NCBI GenBank assembly: GCA_022113835.1
Contig: JAILWY010000010.1
Location: 9,633,001-9,697,000 of the forward strand
Direction of reading: 5' to 3'
DNA length: 64,000 nt
DNA from: Atopsyche davidsoni
Taxonomy: Eukaryota; Arthropoda; Insecta; Trichoptera; Hydrobiosidae
Of the stretch, positions 48,600 to 62,085 are shown one piece after another (the stretch's first letter is position 1; each line of letters starts with the position of its first letter). Made by a program: the position numbers and the translations under genes. Below the pieces are notes generated by a model that ran no database searches, was not told the origin of the DNA, and saw only the letters and a list, made by a program, of their open reading frames with translations.

Positions 48600-51530
48600 G
48601 CAGTATTCTTAAAAGTTAATTATCACCGATTTTCATGTTTCCTAAGCAGAAATAAGTAAACATAAGAATTTGAATACGTGTTAGAATATAATCAGAAGTG
48701 ATTATGTCTGAAATAGTAAGTTATCACCAAAAATGTTTTGTAAACAATACAGATAAATTAACATTTTTTAATTTTAATTGCTTTTTAATTGTAATTAAAA
48801 TGAATTTGACTTTTTATACTTAGAAATTATCTCTTATACTTAGATTTTAAAACCCGCTTATAAAATAACATGATATGAATGTTATAATAATGGTATCACG
48901 ATGATTTATTGATAGTTTTAACAATAGATGTGTTTCGGTGGAAGCGAGAATATGAAAAGCATGATAGTTAAATTGGCTGTTCCAGAGGGACACATGATTT
49001 TTTTTTTTTTTTAAATATCGTGAAAATTATTTAAAAAAATGAAATACCCTATGTGTAAAAAAAACTATTAAACTTTTATGACATATAATGGAAATACACT
49101 CCCGCTCTCTTAATGACATGAATAGTTTGTTGTTTTAATTGAAGACTAAATGGAGTTTTACGGTCAATTTCTAGAAATAATATTATTAACGAAACTCTAA
49201 ATGAAAATAATTGATATAGTAAAGTGAACTACAATTTCATAAGAAAATCTTGTGAATTATGCGTTAATCGAGTTAGTACCACCACAACAAACCAATTAAC
49301 CTGTCGTCGATATGGCCGCCATCTTCTTAATTATGCAGGCTTATCATTCTTGGTTGAACTTAACCGTGAGCATTTAACACATTTAAAAAACACCCCAAAT
49401 TAAGTGTTCCTAAAATATGATAGCTTGGAAACATTCAACAGTGATTTTAAGAAATATATAACATAAAGTATGATTTACTTATTTGGCCGTTGGTTAAAGC
49501 AGTAAAATAATTATTTTATTTAAAATTAGCATTAGATATGTTAACAGAGAATTCACCTCATTATTATAGAATAAACAGACAACCATTTCACATCAGTGAA
49601 CAATTGATGTTAAATTTGAAATATTTGGCTCATTATTATATTCGCAGTTATCTGAAGTTGAGTTATTTATTTAATTATTGTTTTTATATGAATATATTCT
49701 CAATGCGTAAATGAAACTACTTTTACAATTAACTTTTACATTATGTTAGTAGTAATTTTAGATTATGTTAGTACATCCACACTCTATCTGATAAACGTAT
49801 AACATCCTAGATAGTGATCAAAATGCAATTTTAAAATTATGATTGAACTGTAAATACAGAGCTCCATGAAAAACGTGTAAATAAAGGATCTGCTTCTTTT
49901 GAAGATAACAGTGTTACATTTGATTACTGGTATAAAACAAAGCAGCTGGTGGATTCTCATATAAGCACAATATCAAAAAGCTATAGGGGAATAATAAATA
50001 GAACACAATAATCGCAGTCATATACATTCGTTTAACAAGTTGACTATAAAAGTAGGGTGAAGCGATATTTTTCGTTTGAAGTCTCCACGAGGATTTTTAC
50101 GTCAAGACTGTCAAATTAAATATGCGAAAAGCTACAGAACTAAAAACCTTGTAGCCACACTTTCCCTGTCATTATTGACTCCAAAACAAAACAGCAGGTG
50201 ATAAAAAGAAATTGTGAATTTCTTTTGTATGGCGATATTTTAAAATAATAAATTGGTTAGCAAAAGGAGAACATTTAAAATCAAAGTTTATGGGCAAGTA
50301 GATACTTTATTATTCGTTTTTGTACCGGTTACTTTTATTAAATGAGTATTGCAGTTCCGCGATTTGTCGACAAAGCATTAAAAAAAAACCCGAGATTTTG
50401 CACTACTCGAATTCAACAAAATAATTACCGCCTGGAAGTTATTGAGGTTCCATAGTCATATTTTATATTTATTTGTGTGTATAAAGTGTTAAGATACATG
50501 CAAAATCTCCACTAATTTTTATAAAAGTGTCTAAACTTTTAATAAATGATTTGCAATTAATTAAAAATATATATATTTTATAATATGCCGTACTTAACGC
50601 TTATCATATTCTACCATACACCTGGTCTGGCAGCGCTCTACGCTCTATTTATCGAGAAGAGCGAGTGCAATGACGTACTTTACCAAAATACATTGATATT
50701 GTATTAAATAGCCGGTTCTACTAACCAAACATAAAAACTATCGTTAATATAATATAAAATAAAACAAGTATTGAATGTTTTATCTACGTGAGCACACGGC
50801 GTCACAAGTCACGAGGTACCAATTGCTTTGAACAAATAGTTTTTTCTGATCCATTGAATATTAATTCGAACAAAAGTATGAAAGTTTTTTTTCAGTTTAG
50901 TACTTCAAAAAAATAAAATAAAAGTTTTATAATCCATAATACAACTAATAAAAAGAAAAGAAGTAAAAAATATCTCTTAAAAATAATTATTAAAATACAC
51001 GATATATTTATTAAATGTGCGAAAATCTTTAGGAAATGCGGTTTTCGTTGCGTGTCGACTAAATACTTACTTAAATAAACACGCGATGCACAAAGTAATT
51101 TTTTTTTTATATAGTATTTATCTGCAAAAACTATATAGTTTCTATCTTTAACCTGGTGTCAACATATCAATACAAACCTAAGTCGTTTGAGTACACCATT
51201 TTTTTGTTTCAAAAACGTAACTTAAAACAACACTATCTTTTTGAATCTATCTATCCTTAAAATTTTAGCAAAAATCAAGGCAGCTTATTTGTGGAGATGG
51301 ACATAGAATTAAGACAAAACTAAACAGAAGAGCCTCTCGATAAGTTATTCACATTGCTTAAAATTGACAGTATGTACTACTCACTTCTTTCATTTTTACG
51401 ATAACAGAATCATGACGTTTGCCGTTTCATCGAGAATTCGTCTCACATTTTTATAACAATTATTAGAAAAATGGGAATAAAAATTCTCACGCCATGTCTG
51501 TTTGAGACACCTAAATTTTCTTAATAATTT
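48600..51530. other. AT-rich DNA, no gene seen
   Basis: Simple AT-rich sequence with a poly-T tract near 48999-49012; no supported coding or structural feature. Confidence 0.4.
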
Positions 51531-51539
51531 CACCTCGCA

Positions 51540-51760
51540 GTTTCCCCTCGAAGCCTGAATTTTCTGTGGAAAGTGTCCCGCAGTGTTCCTAAGCCAATTT
51601 AACTAATCCGGGCAGGTTCTGAGTAGACAACCCATGCAGCGCGAGAGCTTTCGCGGCTACCGCGTCATAAATGTCAAAGGCCGTGGAGCGGCAGCCGCGG
51701 GCAAGAATTAAGCTATCGGGGCAGCTCGAGAGCTTCCCGGGTCAAGGGAAAATCGTTTGA
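51540..51760. other. GC-rich island, candidate conserved element
   Basis: About 200 bases of high GC with many CpGs (GGCAGCCGCGGGCAAG, GGGGCAGCTCGAGAGC) in AT-rich surroundings. No significant reading frame. The composition contrast is the whole evidence. Confidence 0.35.
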
Positions 51761-52677
51761 AGGGCAACCCTAAAATATATTTTCCGTCTCCAATTTAAAA
51801 TATATTTCAGATAATCAAAAATATCTCTTTGTTTCCCTAATGAGTGAACGGGTACAACCGATGAATAATCGACAACCATTTATATCCCAAAACATAATGA
51901 CGCAAAGAAAAAATTAAGAAATTACAAATTCTACAAAGCATTTCTCGACATCATAAACAAACATAATAAGAAATAAAAAAAAAACTTTAAAAAGTATTTT
52001 GATCCAGTGATAATATTTTTAATAATAAAAATTACGGAATTCCAAAGTTTGTTTGTATGCTTCGCTTTTATATGAAATGCGATATAAGAATTTCACACTC
52101 TTGTCTTTGAAACCAAAATTCATAATATAATCATTATCAAGGAGTGAAAATATCTTAATAGAGGGAGTTTTATTTTTTTCCACGATTAGAGGGTGATGTG
52201 TCTCACCACTTAACGAAAATAGCATTTTTCAGTTTTCGGTGTGTTGGGGGTATAATATTTAATTATACTCACTTGCATTATATTTCAAAACTGAGTACGT
52301 AGTTTTTTTCCCATACTTTAAAAATAGGTCTGAAAAATCACCTTAAACATTTATATAACCCAAAAGAATGTCAAAATAAATCGTATTTGGGTGTATGTTT
52401 TACTAGGTTAACAAGAATAAAACAATTCAATGTATATATGAGCTTGAGGAAACTTTTTGAGAGTTGCTGTATTTTATTTCTTATGTGGTTTTCACAGCAC
52501 TGATATAAATGTATACTTTTGAAAATAATATTTTAAAAAACCTACTGCAAATAAGATTTTTTTCTTCAAATATGACAGATTTAGTGCTTAAGTAGAAAAT
52601 ACGGCATCTATAATGTTTGTAAAGTAATATTAAGAAAATAAGTATCCATAAGAAACAACCCAGAAACCAAACATTAT

Positions 52678-52895
52678 TTAAAACGGATGCACAGCACCAA
52701 TGGTTAAGGTGACAGCGAAAAATGCACAATGCACCCAATCTACACGTCCACTCGAGGTAAACAGCGCTGACTTGATGCCCTGCTTATAAGAGTGTTGAGT
52801 TAATTTTATCGTCCCCGCCGGGGTTCCAGTTCTAAAAGAGATTGTCTCCAGTTCCACCCTCTCCAGCTTCCAGTGGAGTTGCGCCACCCTCGGCG
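52678..52895 (-). other. GC-rich island with a 69-codon minus frame
   Basis: The minus frame reads MAQLHWKLERVELETI, TPAGTIKLTQHSYKQG and FAVTLTIGAVHPF. It has no domain I recognise and no splice sites that pair with neighbours. The island could be a conserved non-coding element whose open frame is incidental, or a single-exon small protein gene. Confidence 0.3.
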
Positions 52896-53353
52896 CTTGC
52901 TATACTTATATGCTGCTATTGTTGAGTTTCTTTGTACCCAAATTCATTTTTGAATATTGTAACTGCTTCTGGAACGAGAGTCTCAACATAAAGAGTTTTC
53001 TCTGTCATATAGATCTTATAATTAACATTTTAATTCATAATAAAGATCCTCAACACATTATTTTAATTTTATACATTTTAAATTCCTTATTTTTTTTTCA
53101 GCGTACCAACCTTACTGCAAAAAGTGTTTTAATTTATTTTTTAAAAACTAAGTCGAGATTACCTCCTGTGGTAATATTTAAATTTTACTTCCATTTGTAT
53201 AGTACCAAAGCTAGCAATGATTTTAAAAGCATATTTACTTGATCCTTGTGAGATCCGCGATTAAATGACAATTGCCTTAAAATATAATGTTTCACCTTTT
53301 CGGCTCAATGACGGCGCCTGCGAAAAAGAGACGAGCAAAGAACTGAGCAATTT

Positions 53354-53423
53354 TATGTACAGCGAGGACATCGTTCGCTTTATAGAAACACAAAGAATCT
53401 GGTGGATGGGCCGAGTAGAATGA
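53354..53423 (+). mobile_element. degenerate non-LTR retrotransposon C-terminal fragment
   Basis: The frame encodes IVRFIETQRIWWMGRVE, which matches the pattern I-K-x-R-R-L-R-W-x-G-H-V common at the C-terminus of insect RTE and related retrotransposon ORFs. Stops follow at once. It is a small decayed fragment. Confidence 0.4.
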
Positions 53424-54522
53424 ATCAGTTTTGGTCGAGGACCTTAGGTCTTAACTAAGTGGAGAGTTCAATTGACCAAAATGATTGTCCAGAAAGGACA
53501 AACCGATTTCATGAAGTCTACTTTGAGACCCTGGGAATCGGAAAAACAAATTATATTGAAAAATATAACTTTATGCTCTATGATTTTCCATTATAATTTT
53601 CAACCACAAGTTCATCCCTTTGAATTAATCTGTTAGATATAGAAGTTGCAAGCTGCTCTCTCTGAACACTACTGTTTGTTCAGAGACCACACAGATATCG
53701 ATGAATTTCTAATAGAAAACACGACAATTGCATTAAAAGGTATAAGGTCAATTTCATAATAACTGCACCGGAGAATGTCAGAGGTACGCTGCAGGTTAAT
53801 TGAGTGGAAACGTACGGTATATCATTTGAAAATTGAAGCTTAAAATAGCATTCAAATGTACTCTAATAAATTAAACGTCGCTTTACTACAATTAAATATT
53901 GTAAATTTTCATTGCTGCTTTTGTACCGATATCATCACAAATTTCATATTATAATTCAATATATATATATACTATACAACAAAGTTGTATAAAAATATTT
54001 AATATTGTAATCACAGTAAATTCTTTGTTTTATCTTTAAATGATTCCAGATGCACTTGTTAAATAATGGAGACAATAAAAAAACTCGTATGCAGAATATG
54101 TAAGAAATTTCCCATAGTATATTGTAATTTTTGTTTTGTTGAACTGATATATTAAATTTTTAATCAATGTCTATAAGTGTCATACACATATTTCCTTGAA
54201 CAGACTAGTAATCTGTTATTAGTCCATTGAATTGTTTTGTTGGACCACAGATCATTAATTTGCCTCACTGACAAGATTTTATCAACATTAAATAAAATTA
54301 AGTAAATTACTAGCCATAATAATTTCTTATTAAATACTTTTTTTGTTCATTGGAAATTGGTTACCGCAAGATTGGTATATGCGTTTACAGTCATTGTCTA
54401 TTTTTTTAAATGAAAAAAAAACTCGATCTAATATTCAATACACGCGCATAAAGCCTGTTGCTATCGAATGATATGCGTAAACAGTCATTGTACTTCGGTT
54501 CTATTTGAGGGGGTAAAATCGC

Positions 54523-54819
54523 ATGTCTGGATTCTATGTATTTATGACAGTACTGCTTTCAATTTATTATGGTAAGCATAATACGCCGAGGGTCGAACAC
54601 TTAGCCGATACGAAGAGCACTTTGTTTCGACGCATCTCCTATTTTATAAAGTGGAATACGATCCACCTGAGAAGGGGATGTTTTGAAAATTGTATGGTGA
54701 TCAAAGGCGACCGAAGGACAGTGTCGCAACACGCAAAACGGTTAATTTGCGGCTGTAATAATGCCACACGATGTCTAATACTTTGTTATACTGTATTACT
54801 ATTTGTTATTTTTATTTGA
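54523..54819 (+). other. 98-codon open frame, unrecognised
   Basis: The frame MSGFYVFMTVLLSIYYGKHN... has a hydrophobic start, a basic middle and a hydrophobic end. No family is recognised, codon use is not distinctive, and no promoter or splice context was seen. It is listed only because of its length and balanced composition between 54570 and 54760. Confidence 0.12.
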
Positions 54820-55831
54820 AAACTGAACTGAAGTAAATCTGTGTATGTTTACGTTTTTTCCACCTGCAGCATTGTTTATCACCATTCAAAGTTTCAATGT
54901 AAAATCCAATCCATTTAACTTTGTCACATATTTATAAACTAAAAATAAACATAATAAATTAGTCGGTATTTCTACGTAAGTGCCAACAGTGCTCGGCACA
55001 TAATGTCCATCAGTTTATCATGACGATGGGATGGCGAGTGTGCTTGTCAACATAGAAAAGGTGATTGTTCTTATTAAAACTAACTTGAAGTGTGCAATTG
55101 CATTTTTGATAATATTATTAAAACACTTAATTGAGTATTGTAAATATTATAATTGCATTTTCTAATCAAATTATTTAAAAATAAAATGCTTGGTGTATAT
55201 AGGCAATACATAAAATAATGTATTTGATAGGTCTGACTAGCAACCCTATAAATAAAACATAATACTTATCTAAATAATGGTACTTATTCGTAGAAAATGA
55301 AATAAAACTTAAATGGCTATTCATCTGAATACGTCGAAATATAATATATTATGATAGTTTATGAAATTTCACCAATCCCGTGCAATATAAAGCTATTTTC
55401 AAATCATTAAAATTTTAATATTAAAAAAACTTTTACATGCTGTATTTTTAAACTCGAGTCTTCAGAAAATTTTAACGAAAAAAAACAATAAGCATAGGCA
55501 GCGAATCATTTCAAAGATGATACTTAGAAAAACGTCAAGAGACTGAGAGCCGACTCGAGTACATTCGATTCAAAACCTTAAGGAGAGACATGATAAAACT
55601 TGTCAAAAGGGCATAAAAGAAACGAACAGACAGTATTGCCTCGAAGACAGCTCGTGATTGGATTGAGAGTATCCTGCCTGTCGATGTTTTGTAACTTAAT
55701 GCAGGACTCCCTCGAACTAACTCTGCAGAAGGCTGCCGGTTATGTGAAAGCGTAAAGACGACAGAGAGAAGCTTTCATACGGTAGTGAATCGAGAATAGC
55801 TTACTCGGAGTCGAATGTAATGTAAACTCAC

Positions 55832-55852
55832 CCTGACATCCGGCATTGCGAT
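55832..55852 (-). CDS. Candidate 21-base PDE7 micro-exon (IAMPDVR)
   Basis: The acceptor is tatttccccgcag|ATC and the donor is GTCAGG|GTGAGT, both strong. Seven codons read IAMPDVR, phase 0 at both ends, with an ATG at 55844-55846. Vertebrate PDE7 proteins have MLGDVR or MLGDIR upstream of the catalytic region, which is the main reason to link it to PDE7. It joins in phase to HSSLAVQ (45.4 kb) and KLDRSPSEI (40.1 kb). Confidence 0.45.
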
Positions 55853-57695
55853 CTGCGGGGAAATACCCGTCGGGAATTGCGCCATATGTACATTTGCATT
55901 AGATACTTCAACCTTGTTCGGAAGCTGAGTTTATTCAGTCCCGGGAAAATAATGTCAAAAGTTCAGATGTACACGACTGCAAGTTTCAAGAGCGACCTAC
56001 ACGTGCAATCCGAGCTGGCCGTAAATAGTGAAGATCCACTCACCTTGAACTCAATTTTCATTCGTTTAAAAATTTCAAGTACAGCACATTATATAATTCA
56101 TTTTATGCATTATTAGCATAAGTGTCATCATATTATTTTTTATTTATATTCATTGTTATTTTGCCTTTAAATCAAAAACAACAAAAAACGGCAAAATTGG
56201 TTTGACTTTCTGCTGAAGCCTCACCACACCACTGATGCCTTGTTTTAATAATAATGTCAACATCTTTAGAATTTTTGTATCAATTGTAAGAAATATAAAC
56301 TATTTGCATTGTATTATTAAACACATTTGATACAGGTCTCTTAAACTATTTCCACTTGAAAGGCACCTTTTTAAGAACGACATCGTAGTTCACAGGTGTA
56401 AATGTCACTGCATATTATTGATTTTTCAATTATACTACCCGTTAGCCTTTTTTTGTAGTTTGATTGCAATGAGTAAATAAGTGGCTAATGGTTTTGGACA
56501 CAAATCTACTGGTTGAGGTCTTTAAACCATAATTTTATTTCTTCATTAGTATTTTTTTCAGTTTCAACTAAGAAATATTCAATTTTTCTAATACATTCAG
56601 CCATAAAACAAACCACGATAAACTGATAGCACTCAAGAATAAAATGATATTGCTTGTTGTTTAATACATGCATCAAAAGCATGCTTTAATCAATTTAAAA
56701 CCATACCACGATCAACCGGTAGATCTCAATCGGCTGGTTGGACAGTCATATGTGTAAGATTGTACTGTACTTGGTCAGTGTCAATTTCGTTATTACTTCG
56801 ACGTTGCTTGCATAATAAAACACCATTCAAAAATATTCGACTTATATAAAAAAATCAAGTAAGAGGCCAGGTAACAGGTTTGTTTTTAATTAATTATAAA
56901 TTACAGTATGCAATGCCGTGATTCATTTTTTATACATATTTCCTGGTAATTAGGACGCCTAGGCATTTAAACAAGTTCAAATACTAACTAACTTAGTGTT
57001 GTTTGCTTTCATTAATTGTGCCGCAGATAAATACAATGTATTGCGAGACATATTGTTGATAAGTGGTTACACAAATAATCATAAATCACCCTATTACTTG
57101 TCTTTCGTTTTATAGGCGCTGAAGAATCAGTATTTATAAACATTATATTATTTGTTTATATTTAAATTTTACGATATGCACCAAATAATTTATTCTATAC
57201 AATAAATCTTTCTATTTATATAGTAATATAATATATCGCGTCTGTCGCGTATCATAGCAAATATAATTTTTAGAATAAGGATCAATTTGCAACTTGTGCG
57301 TGCATAAATTATAGCCGTTATATAATATGTAATACAAAATCATGCAGTTCATCGAGACCAAAACGCCTGATATTTTGTTGAAATTGTAACACAATCACTA
57401 ATCTACTAAAGTCTACTAAAGTATAAATGTTCCAAGATCGTTAACTAAAAAATGTGCATAGAAACAAACTATTATGTATGAATTCAATGAACAATATACA
57501 CACCAGGTAACAGTGCGGTTTATTTTGATAGTGGGAAGAAAAAATCAAATCATCAATTAACGGCAGAAACATATTCATAGTGATATAAAGATATTCATAG
57601 TGAATTTATTATTATTTTCGTCAACCTTAAGTTTCGCGCCCAAATGAGTAAATAAAATACAAGCCATTTTTTATTATTATTAGTCTCCTTAGTAT

Positions 57696-57938
57696 TTACG
57701 CTTGTATAAACGGCACGTCACTCATAAATTTTGTATAGGGTATTATATTTTTCTTTTTACCACACAAAGGACAGTGAACTCGGGTTTCAAAGGCCCTCAA
57801 AGCGCCGGGAGCCCTCCTTGTCATCCGCGCTGCTTCAACCTTAATCCCTAATTCAATATTGGAGGGAGTCAATCGCTGACCGAAGCTGGAAGCAGAGATA
57901 ATGGGAGCTCGGGACTCGTAAAGCCCTGCCACCCACAA
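57696..57938 (-). other. GC-rich island with 80-codon minus frame
   Basis: The frame includes ESRAPIISASSFGQRLTPSN and MTRRAPGALRAFETRVHCPL. An internal acceptor (tctctgcttccag|CTTCGG) and a donor (TTTGTGTG|GTAAAA) could define an exon of about 135 bases. No phase partner was identified. A conserved non-coding element with an incidental frame is equally likely. Confidence 0.3.
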
Positions 57939-58018
57939 TCCAGAAAATTCAAACTAAAGTTCTTTCTAAAAACCCTACTGAAAATTTAAAACTTATATCA
58001 AAATTTAAAACACACACA

Positions 58019-58058
58019 TACATATATAAATATATACATGTGTATATATATATATATT
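58019..58058. repeat. (TA)n-rich imperfect microsatellite
   Basis: TATA runs broken by CATG, preceded by an ACACACATA tract. Confidence 0.8.
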
Positions 58059-59701
58059 GTATTTAAAAAAAAAACAAGTCCAGAACGTAAAATATTATTA
58101 TTAATTATTATAAAATGATTATTATAAATTATTATAAAACGTATTTCCTCAGTAAATTTTCGTCCCATTATGTAATTATTTGATAAATCAGAACTGGTAG
58201 AACCGTGTTTTAATGATGCTATATACTCCTTTTATATTTCAGGTTAACCAAGTTATAAAACTAAAAATCTGTTAAGAGCTAGTATAAAAACAATGGTTAC
58301 GATCCTATAAACACATACTTTCCAATGACCAGCTTAACTGGACTAAGTGAACTGGAGTAAGCAAAAATAAACTGCAACAAAATAAGCCAATAAGCAAAAT
58401 TAATAGTTTCACAATTTATAAGAAATAACAAGAAAATAATTAAAGACCAGCGACTTGTACAACTCTCTGTAATTTTTGTTCACCTGTCTTTTTCCCTCGG
58501 ATACACATAATCACACATAGCCTTACATCATTCATTATAAAATCGATCAGAGAGTCTTCAATAAGCGCCATTTTATATTTTTACCGTCTTATAAGTTGTC
58601 TGTAGAAATCTTGTAACTTGTAAAATTTAACAAAATATAAATAACGAAATATTTAAAGGATATCTTTTTTAATGTACTTATTTTTATAACATCGCAAGGT
58701 TATTTTATCCGCACGGAAATTGCGCTGACATTCTCCACTGTGACATTCTTGTTATACTTTTCCAATTATGTTAACACAGGTCAGTGCAATCTCAGAGCTT
58801 CACTACAAGACCATAATACGACACTTGCAATATAAATGAGCCTTCGAGCAAACTCGAACAATGCAACAACTAGGAAACTTACATTGTTTGTGTTATTGGT
58901 ATTATACTTCATGTCGAAGTATTTCTTTGGACCTAACTACGAGAAAAGGGAATAGCACTGAAGCTAGATATATTTATTAAAAACGTTTGCATTCATTATG
59001 TACGTAAAGATTTACATAAAACAGGTCAATAGTATGGACAAGTCGAATAAATATTGATTTAAATGTATCTAAGATGCACATAGTAGGAAAAATTTCATTA
59101 ATAAAAAATGATTTTCCTTTTTCATGCCTGCTTTGCCGGACAACTCAAAAATTAATAAAGATAAAGAAGCAACGTCCTGGAGGCCTTTTTATCCATCAAA
59201 TTCCCACCCCCCATAAGAAAATAAACAATTTTCACTCTTGGGATTACAAAAATTTGTAAGTTTTTAATAAATTACGAGAAAACTTCAGTAAGGAAAGGTC
59301 AGATGAAAAGTGCTACGTTTAATAAATATATTCTTAATTAAACTTAATACTTATTATGTAATTGTATGAAGTATTGCAATGAAATGTTTTTACGTAACAA
59401 ATATCAATTAACTACAATAGTTTATAAAAAGAGAGATTTCTATTTTTTTTTCAAAACCATAAATTTTTTTATTATAAATCCGATTTTTAAAGATCGTGTT
59501 TGTATTTGTCTCTATTATAATCCTGATCTAAGCAGGTGAAGCCAATCTGATATTAAAAGGCATATTATGTAATAGATCGATTAAAGATGATTTGATTTGC
59601 ATTGATAAATGTGTCGATAAATTTTTTTAATAAAAAGAAATGTAATTTAGTTTTTATCAGAGCACATCCCAAATTTCAACCGCTTTAGTTTTCCTGCTTA
59701 C

Positions 59702-59946
59702 CTGTGAAATCATTTATTATAGTTATAAAGATAATCACTTTTTCACCGGGCACAAGCCTCTCAAAATAATTGTCAAATGTTGAATACTCAGGTGTGCTTG
59801 CACGTAAAGCATTCCAAATATGCATGGCGCTGGCTAAAGCTCTGTTCATTTTCCAATTTGGCGACCTGAATGTGACAGGAGATTCACTGCATCTGCTAAC
59901 GTTATGGTTTTCTGATACTAGAACTGGTATTCCAATGGACTTTTGG
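59702..59946 (-). CDS. Probable exon of an unrecognised gene
   Basis: A minus-strand frame of about 81 codons ends at a perfect donor (TTCACAG|GTAAGC), phase 1. The acceptor is probably tgtatcgtag near 59947. The peptide includes ESPVTFRSPNWKMNRALASA and FDNYFERLVPGEKVIIFITI. The FDxY ... PGxxVIxF pattern loosely recalls FAM3/ILEI-type lectin-like domains (for example in POMGNT1 and FAM3 proteins), but the usual spacer is absent, so this is a hint only. Balanced base composition contrasts with the flanks. Partner exons were not found. Confidence 0.4.
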
Positions 59947-61005
59947 CTACGATACAGAAATACGGACATTCTTGTGCTAATAATATTGGTAGTTCGTTAT
60001 TATAGTGAACTCCCAATTTATCAAATGAATAATCGAATTCCTTAATTTGATCTACTATTATTAATATTATTTTCATGGGAAAAATCCAAGGGGTTAAAAA
60101 TATGAAATTTATGGGTTTTGTTGTTATACTCGTATATTTAACTTATGTGTGAATTCGTTAGGGAAAAAAAAAGGATTTTTTTCGTCGTTTTATGTGCGAA
60201 TCGAATACTTAAAAAACATAGTCTGTTTTTTGCAAGTACCGCGAAATTAACAACAGATTTGTAAATTTCTGGACCAGTCTACTATACATTATTTAACAGC
60301 TAAAGATAGTAGATGCTGTACTTTATAAATACCAGAATACAGATTATTTTTGTCAGTCAGAGAATATTAGCTAAAACTTCAAACATGTACAAATAGAAAT
60401 TCATTTAGATTTTATTTTATTCATTGAATCACTTTACTACACTGTACAATTTGCATAACGAACATTAAGTAAGTTATGCTTGACCCAAAATCGCACCTTA
60501 TATAAGTAGAAGTGCTGGATTATCATAGTACTTGAACTAAAAAGTATGGGGGGAGGGGGAAACTGAGCGGACGCAGACGCGATGGAAAATTGAATGAAAT
60601 GAAAAATGACCATGTGCAGTAAAAATATCCTGCGATGAAATCTAAAACCTGAATATTCAAAAGAAATATTTTGAAATCAGGAAACGTAGGTTTATTACAC
60701 ATTTTAAGGTAGAAAAATATCAAAGTACGACATATTCAGCAATATATTCCGGTACTAAGACCAACCCTTAAACAAGTGCGCAAAATTACTAGGCTCATCA
60801 TTAGTGCAAAACTGTGTATTTATACGCTGAGCTACTACTGCACCGAGTATGCATTCCACTTCAAAAACATTAATATCAATGTTGTAGAATCAATAATTGC
60901 TCTACTTTCGTATTTTAAAAATAATTTTCATTGTCAATTGTGCTCTTTTATAGTCAGCGATTGACAAGTATCTCAAAAAGATTTATTTATAAATCTATAT
61001 CTACT

Positions 61006-61030
61006 TATGTGTGTGGGTGTGTGTGTGTTC
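61006..61030. repeat. (GT)n tract
   Basis: A short, slightly imperfect GT repeat. Confidence 0.8.
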
Positions 61031-61139
61031 TCCAGAATTATGTGGAAACAACATTACCGTTGTACAGTTGTTTAATTCGTGAGTGTGGAAACAGTAGCTC
61101 TCGGTCAGTGCATTTCGCTGAGACGGCTTGCTTTTGCTA

Positions 61140-61260
61140 ATTAGGGGCGCTGCACAAGGACGCTGCAGTGCAGACGCGAGCTATTCTCAGCCAGCTTTCA
61201 GAGCACTGAATGCTCTCGCCGCGTGCCACAGGTATCGAGCCCCGCCATCTAATTTAAATA
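61140..61260. other. GC-rich island, possible promoter
   Basis: CpG-containing block (GGGGCGCTGCACAAGGACGC, CTCTCGCCGCGTGCCACAG|GTATCG). A plus-strand donor-like CACAG|GTATCG is present. It could be a promoter or first non-coding exon, on either strand, or a conserved element. Confidence 0.3.
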
Positions 61261-61929
61261 CATTTCGCACGCTTGTTTCAATATCGAGAGTAAGCGCAAT
61301 CTGCTAGAAGTTTTGATTTGATTATAATATAAGCCAACACGATATTTCGAAGGTGAGAAAATACTTTTTTACATTGTTTATGCTCTTCTTAAAAGCACAC
61401 ATCATACTATTCGTATACTTAAAAATGATTATAGTGCCTCGATGTACATGCCAATTGTCAGCCGAATGAATTAACTACTCACTAGTTGATTTGTTCGTAG
61501 TTATTTATTCGGATAAATTATCCCAAAACGGTGCTGGTTGGGTTAACAATCTATTCGGGTATTTATAAACGATTGGTTGGTGACTCGGAAATTTTAATCG
61601 TTACCCAGATGACTTACCTCCCAAAACGACTCATTGGTTTATATGGTATATGAGTGTGAAAAAATTGAGAGTTCGAATGATTTTTGACTGTCATGAATAT
61701 GAAGGTAAGTAAATTCTTGTCAATTTTTTTTGCAGATATAACTATACAACCTCTTCACAAAAAACATGGTTAGTAAATATTGCTTTCAAATGAAAATTAA
61801 ACAATTTTGAATTAAATTTATTTTTGCATTTAAAATGCTTTTTATGGTGCATTTGTGCAGTTTCCGACTAGATTTAATAAATGCTTGAGTCCGGTGGTAT
61901 GTAAACTCAGTATTTCAATAAACTCACAT

Positions 61930-62085
61930 CGGGTTAATATTTTGGCCTGCAAATCGCATTAGCACGCCGCGAGGCTGACGCCACCGCCTCAATTTGGTTT
62001 AATGTAATTTTGCCGGGACGCCGTTGCAGGCCGCGGAGAGATGCAAACTCAAGCTGGGTTAATTGAATCACACCCCTCTTCATAC
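61930..62085. other. GC-rich island, candidate conserved element
   Basis: Balanced to high GC with GCACGCCGCGAGGCTGACGC and TTGCAGGCCGCGGAGAGATG, flanked by AT-rich DNA that holds homeodomain-like ATTA cores (GGGTTAATTGAATC). No reading frame of note. Confidence 0.3.
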
